From assembly GCA_963616935.1 (NCBI GenBank), contig CAVEMS010000003.1, positions 1 to 64,000 of the forward strand: a stretch of DNA of 64,000 nucleotides, given 5' to 3'. Shown piece after piece: positions 61,458 to 64,000 of the stretch. Source of the DNA: UBA4951 sp963616935. GTDB lineage: Bacteria; Bacillota_I; Bacilli_A; RFN20; CAG-826. Each line of letters starts with the position of its first letter. Position 1 is the stretch's first letter. The position numbers and the translations under genes were made by a program. Below the pieces are notes generated by a model. That model was not told the origin of the DNA. It did no database searches and saw nothing but the letters and a program-made list of their open reading frames with translations.

Positions 61458-64000
61458 TTAGAAGTCGACGCCGCCAAGACCTTCGTGAAGACGGATGAAT
61501 CCTCTTGATGTGTCCTTCATGATGGTGATATAGGCGTTATCGTATTCTCCGCTTCCATCGCCATCTTTCATATAGGTGACATTGCCTTTGGCACTGGTAC
61601 TGGAGTAATAATAGCCATCAGCCACAAGGCCTTTGACAATCGCATCATAGCTATCTTCGACGGAAGCGCAATAAACGAAGGCTTCAGTGCAATAGAAGTA
61701 GCCATAATATTTGTAATTGTATTGTTCTTCCGTATCGGCACTATACCAGACTTCGACTTTGTCTCCGCTTGGGAGATTCACCGTCGGGATTGGGCTATTG
61801 AAGAGTTGCTCGTTCTTGTTGTAATCGGTGAAGAAGTTAGTCAAATCGTCATCATATATGGTGCTTAACGGCTCCGTTCCCTTATAGATTTCGATCTCGA
61901 TCCTATATTCGAAGTTCTTATGCCCGGTATAGGTGTAATCGGTCGTCGGATACTGAGCCATATCGAGGAAGATTTTTTCATTGGTTCCCTCGATGTTCTT
62001 ATAGAGAACATAGTGATTAGCGCCGCGCGTTTTGTAGTTATACGGCGTGCCGGTTTCGGCCCCGCCGACGCGATAAGTCTTATATCCTTTGTTTTTGATA
62101 TAGGCTTGACGGAGTTCCGTGAAGCGGTCTTCGGTAGAATCGACGAGAACGCAGTCAAGATAGTTGCCCTTTTCAAATTTCCTGCCCGCATACGCCGGTA
62201 TCTGGTAATAATGCATATCAGCATCGTCGATGCCATCGAGTTGGACGAAATCGTCGACGTCGAAGAAGGAGATATTGTCGGCGATTTGCTCTTGAACGCG
62301 GGTGGAATAAATGAGATCGCCCTGATAGAACCAAATATTGATGCTGCCGCCAGAGCCATAAAGACCGCTTTGGACATAATAATCTACGTATGTGTTGTCT
62401 TTCTTATAGATGGTATGGCGTCTATCGTATCTATCGAGGATGGTGTTCACTTTCGTGTAGCCAGCCGAAGATAGATCGCTCACCCATTTGTTGATGGCGC
62501 TGTCGGCCAATTCTGTCGCGTAGAAATAAACCCCTAAACGGTTTCCTTCTTTCCCGTACACTTCTTCAAGATAGCTGCCAGTATAGGCGCCGAATTTCAC
62601 GCAACTATACGAAGTGGCAGCAGGAATAGGCATGCCAGATATCCCTAAGACCTTCTCAACCTTCTCGGTCGGAGTAAGCGCCTTATAAATCGAGCTTTCT
62701 GAACCATAGACTAGTTTTATGCGGTAATTGCCGCTATTTTCATATTTGACGATGAACTTATCGAAAGTGATTTCCTTCGCGGAGGATGCGCTGTCGCCAT
62801 ATACGCCGCAATCCTTCAGATTAGCGATTTCTTTCTCGCGGTCTTCCTTCGACATACTCTTAGGAAGGACCAACTGCATTTTAAATGGGACATTGTTGGA
62901 ATCTGGGCATTTAGGGCAAATTAGTTCAAGCGCCGTGTCGCTATCGGAAAGGACTTCGCTTGGAAGCGAATTAACATAGGCATAAGTCGAATAGACTGAA
63001 TCGCCATAATACGGAAGATAAGAGAACATATATGCGGCGTAATAACCACCGCCATACATGTTGGTAATCGATTCCTCATCGAAATATGAAGAGAATTGGG
63101 AATCGCTCTCTTTCGTATAAGTGGCGTCGGCCAAATAAGCGACTGGTCCGTCAAGAGAGATTTTCCCTTTGACCTTCACCAAGTCATTGATCGAAGGAAG
63201 CTCATTATTGCTCTTCGGCGAGACCTTGATGCCAATTGGGCCGTTATAGTCGTCCATCTTGGTTACGTAATAATTTCCCTGGTCATCGAAAGAGGCGACG
63301 TTGCCTTCTATTTCGACTTCCTCGTTTTCGTAGCAGGCGTGATATGAGGCATCCAACTCATCTTCGTATACGCTCTTGATGTCGCGGATTCTCAAATCGA
63401 TTTTGGATCCGGCCGCCTTCCAATCGGCGTATGGCTTATATTCATCGCGATTGAATTCGGAGATACGGACATCGCCTATCACGCTTTTAGTGGTTTCTCC
63501 ATCTTCGGTATAGGATTCATAAGCCCTAAACGCAGACACCCAACCATAATCGTCGATATCTACTTCGAAATAGTTGCAATATCCGAATTGACGGTTTTGA
63601 AAATAATTCCTTAAGGTATAGGCTATACCCGATTCCGTCGACATGTAGCATTTATCATCGATTTTCGTGAAATCATCGGCATAGTAAGAAAGAATATCCA
63701 TGAAGTTCGCAGAATAGACGTCTTCGGCTTGCGAAACGGGATAATCCTTACCGTAAACGTTCATTTTGTAGTCATATAAGACATCCGAATCTTGCTTATA
63801 TGAATTTTGGAATTCATAAAGGTAATTGGGATCATTAGGAAGCGTCATATACCCACGCATGTTGTTTGGGGCGTAATAATAGAAATCGGGCGTGTAGACT
63901 TGGAAAACATATTGCGAATCCTCATAGGCAACAACGCTTAATTTGTAGTATTTGGCGTTTTCTATGGCTTCGGACAAAGATTCGACGGTTTTCTTTTCCC
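61458..64000 (-). CDS. Large exported-type protein, 5' end outside the window
   Basis: The frame is open from the window edge (64000) through 847 codons to a stop at 61458. The first ATG/TTG-type start inside (63977) is not the true start because the frame continues to the edge (EKKTVESLSEAIENAK). Residues about 205-290 after 63977 look like an OB-type domain (VEIEGNVASFDDQGNYYVTK, NDLVKVKGKISLDGPVAYLA), akin to the nuclease-linked lipoproteins at 22-26 kb. Two C-terminal blocks of about 110 residues (YGKEGNRLGVYFYATEL... and SGDKVEVWYSADTEEQYNYK...) resemble each other. Tyr and Asp are frequent. No catalytic motif is seen. The terminator at 61412-61440 ends the gene. Confidence 0.7.
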   Translation of the reverse strand, partial: EKKTVESLSEAIENAKYYKLSVVAYEDSQYVFQVYTPDFYYYAPNNMRGYMTLPNDPNYLYEFQNSYKQDSDVLYDYKMNVYGKDYPVSQAEDVYSANFMDILSYYADDFTKIDDKCYMSTESGIAYTLRNYFQNRQFGYCNYFEVDIDDYGWVSAFRAYESYTEDGETTKSVIGDVRISEFNRDEYKPYADWKAAGSKIDLRIRDIKSVYEDELDASYHACYENEEVEIEGNVASFDDQGNYYVTKMDDYNGPIGIKVSPKSNNELPSINDLVKVKGKISLDGPVAYLADATYTKESDSQFSSYFDEESITNMYGGGYYAAYMFSYLPYYGDSVYSTYAYVNSLPSEVLSDSDTALELICPKCPDSNNVPFKMQLVLPKSMSKEDREKEIANLKDCGVYGDSASSAKEITFDKFIVKYENSGNYRIKLVYGSESSIYKALTPTEKVEKVLGISGMPIPAATSYSCVKFGAYTGSYLEEVYGKEGNRLGVYFYATELADSAINKWVSDLSSAGYTKVNTILDRYDRRHTIYKKDNTYVDYYVQSGLYGSGGSINIWFYQGDLIYSTRVQEQIADNISFFDVDDFVQLDGIDDADMHYYQIPAYAGRKFEKGNYLDCVLVDSTEDRFTELRQAYIKNKGYKTYRVGGAETGTPYNYKTRGANHYVLYKNIEGTNEKIFLDMAQYPTTDYTYTGHKNFEYRIEIEIYKGTEPLSTIYDDDLTNFFTDYNKNEQLFNSPIPTVNLPSGDKVEVWYSADTEEQYNYKYYGYFYCTEAFVYCASVEDSYDAIVKGLVADGYYYSSTSAKGNVTYMKDGDGSGEYDNAYITIMKDTSRGFIRLHEGLGGVDF

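Noticed and set aside
1..64000. tRNA, rRNA, CRISPR, IS element or prophage
   Set aside because: I read for TTCGAATC-type T-arms, repeated direct arrays, transposase motifs and phage structural genes and saw none. A dedicated search (tRNAscan, ISfinder) would be decisive.

Overview
This window looks like part of a scaffold from an uncultured, gut-type, low-to-mid GC Firmicute of the Bacilli, probably near the RF39/RFN20/Erysipelotrichales-type lineages. The evidence is indirect. There are many lipobox lipoproteins and no outer-membrane genes, several CUT1-type sugar ABC transporters, a YfhO-like membrane protein and extensive carbohydrate catabolism. TGA is an ordinary stop (ruvX, uxaA and the GH106-like gene end in it), so this is not a TGA=Trp mollicute. 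A 106-base N run shows a draft assembly. No rRNA, tRNA, CRISPR array or insertion sequence was seen.

Layout. 1-5.5 kb: a collagen-like lipoprotein, a small membrane protein, then decayed genes (TM2 fragment, AAA ATPase with two nonsense codons, AlbA-type ATPase tail). 5.5-13.1 kb: YfhO-like protein, ruvX, a lipoprotein, an MFS transporter divergent from a GH130 mannoside phosphorylase, the assembly gap and a phosphopantetheinyl transferase. 13.4-17.7 kb: a cytoplasmic GH106-like alpha-L-rhamnosidase and a frameshifted DUF4143 ATPase. 17.8-21.9 kb: a five-gene operon of lipoproteins and membrane proteins that includes an LTD-thermonuclease lipoprotein. 22.1-32.3 kb: a CUT1 ABC transporter operon (ATPase, two permeases, two paralogous binding proteins) ending in a thermonuclease lipoprotein and an OB/Big2-like lipoprotein; this resembles the nuclease plus ABC-transporter loci of mycoplasmas. 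32.5-35.7 kb: two RDD membrane proteins between two more gene remnants.

35.75-60.3 kb: one very dense minus-strand operon of 16 genes, about 24.6 kb, with many 4-base ATGA overlaps. It reads as a pectin/rhamnogalacturonan-type utilisation locus. From 5' to 3': sugar-binding lipoprotein, two permeases, four large surface proteins built from a repeated domain I could not assign (marked by a GKN-[MIL]-PN motif), interleaved with three paralogues of an unassigned hydrolase-like protein, then a GH78-like rhamnosidase, an ABC ATPase, a YesL-like membrane protein, uxaB, uxaA, uxaC and a GH28-like enzyme. A divergent AraC-type regulator (60420-61319) is the likely controller. The proposed flow is surface binding and cleavage, import through the CUT1 transporter, cytoplasmic trimming by GH28/GH78-like enzymes, then galacturonate to tagaturonate to altronate to 2-keto-3-deoxygluconate. 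The later KDG kinase and aldolase are not in the window.

61.4-64 kb: a large exported-type protein cut by the window edge. The best candidates for something undescribed are the GKN-module surface proteins with their unassigned enzyme family, and the two nuclease lipoprotein clusters beside an ABC importer.
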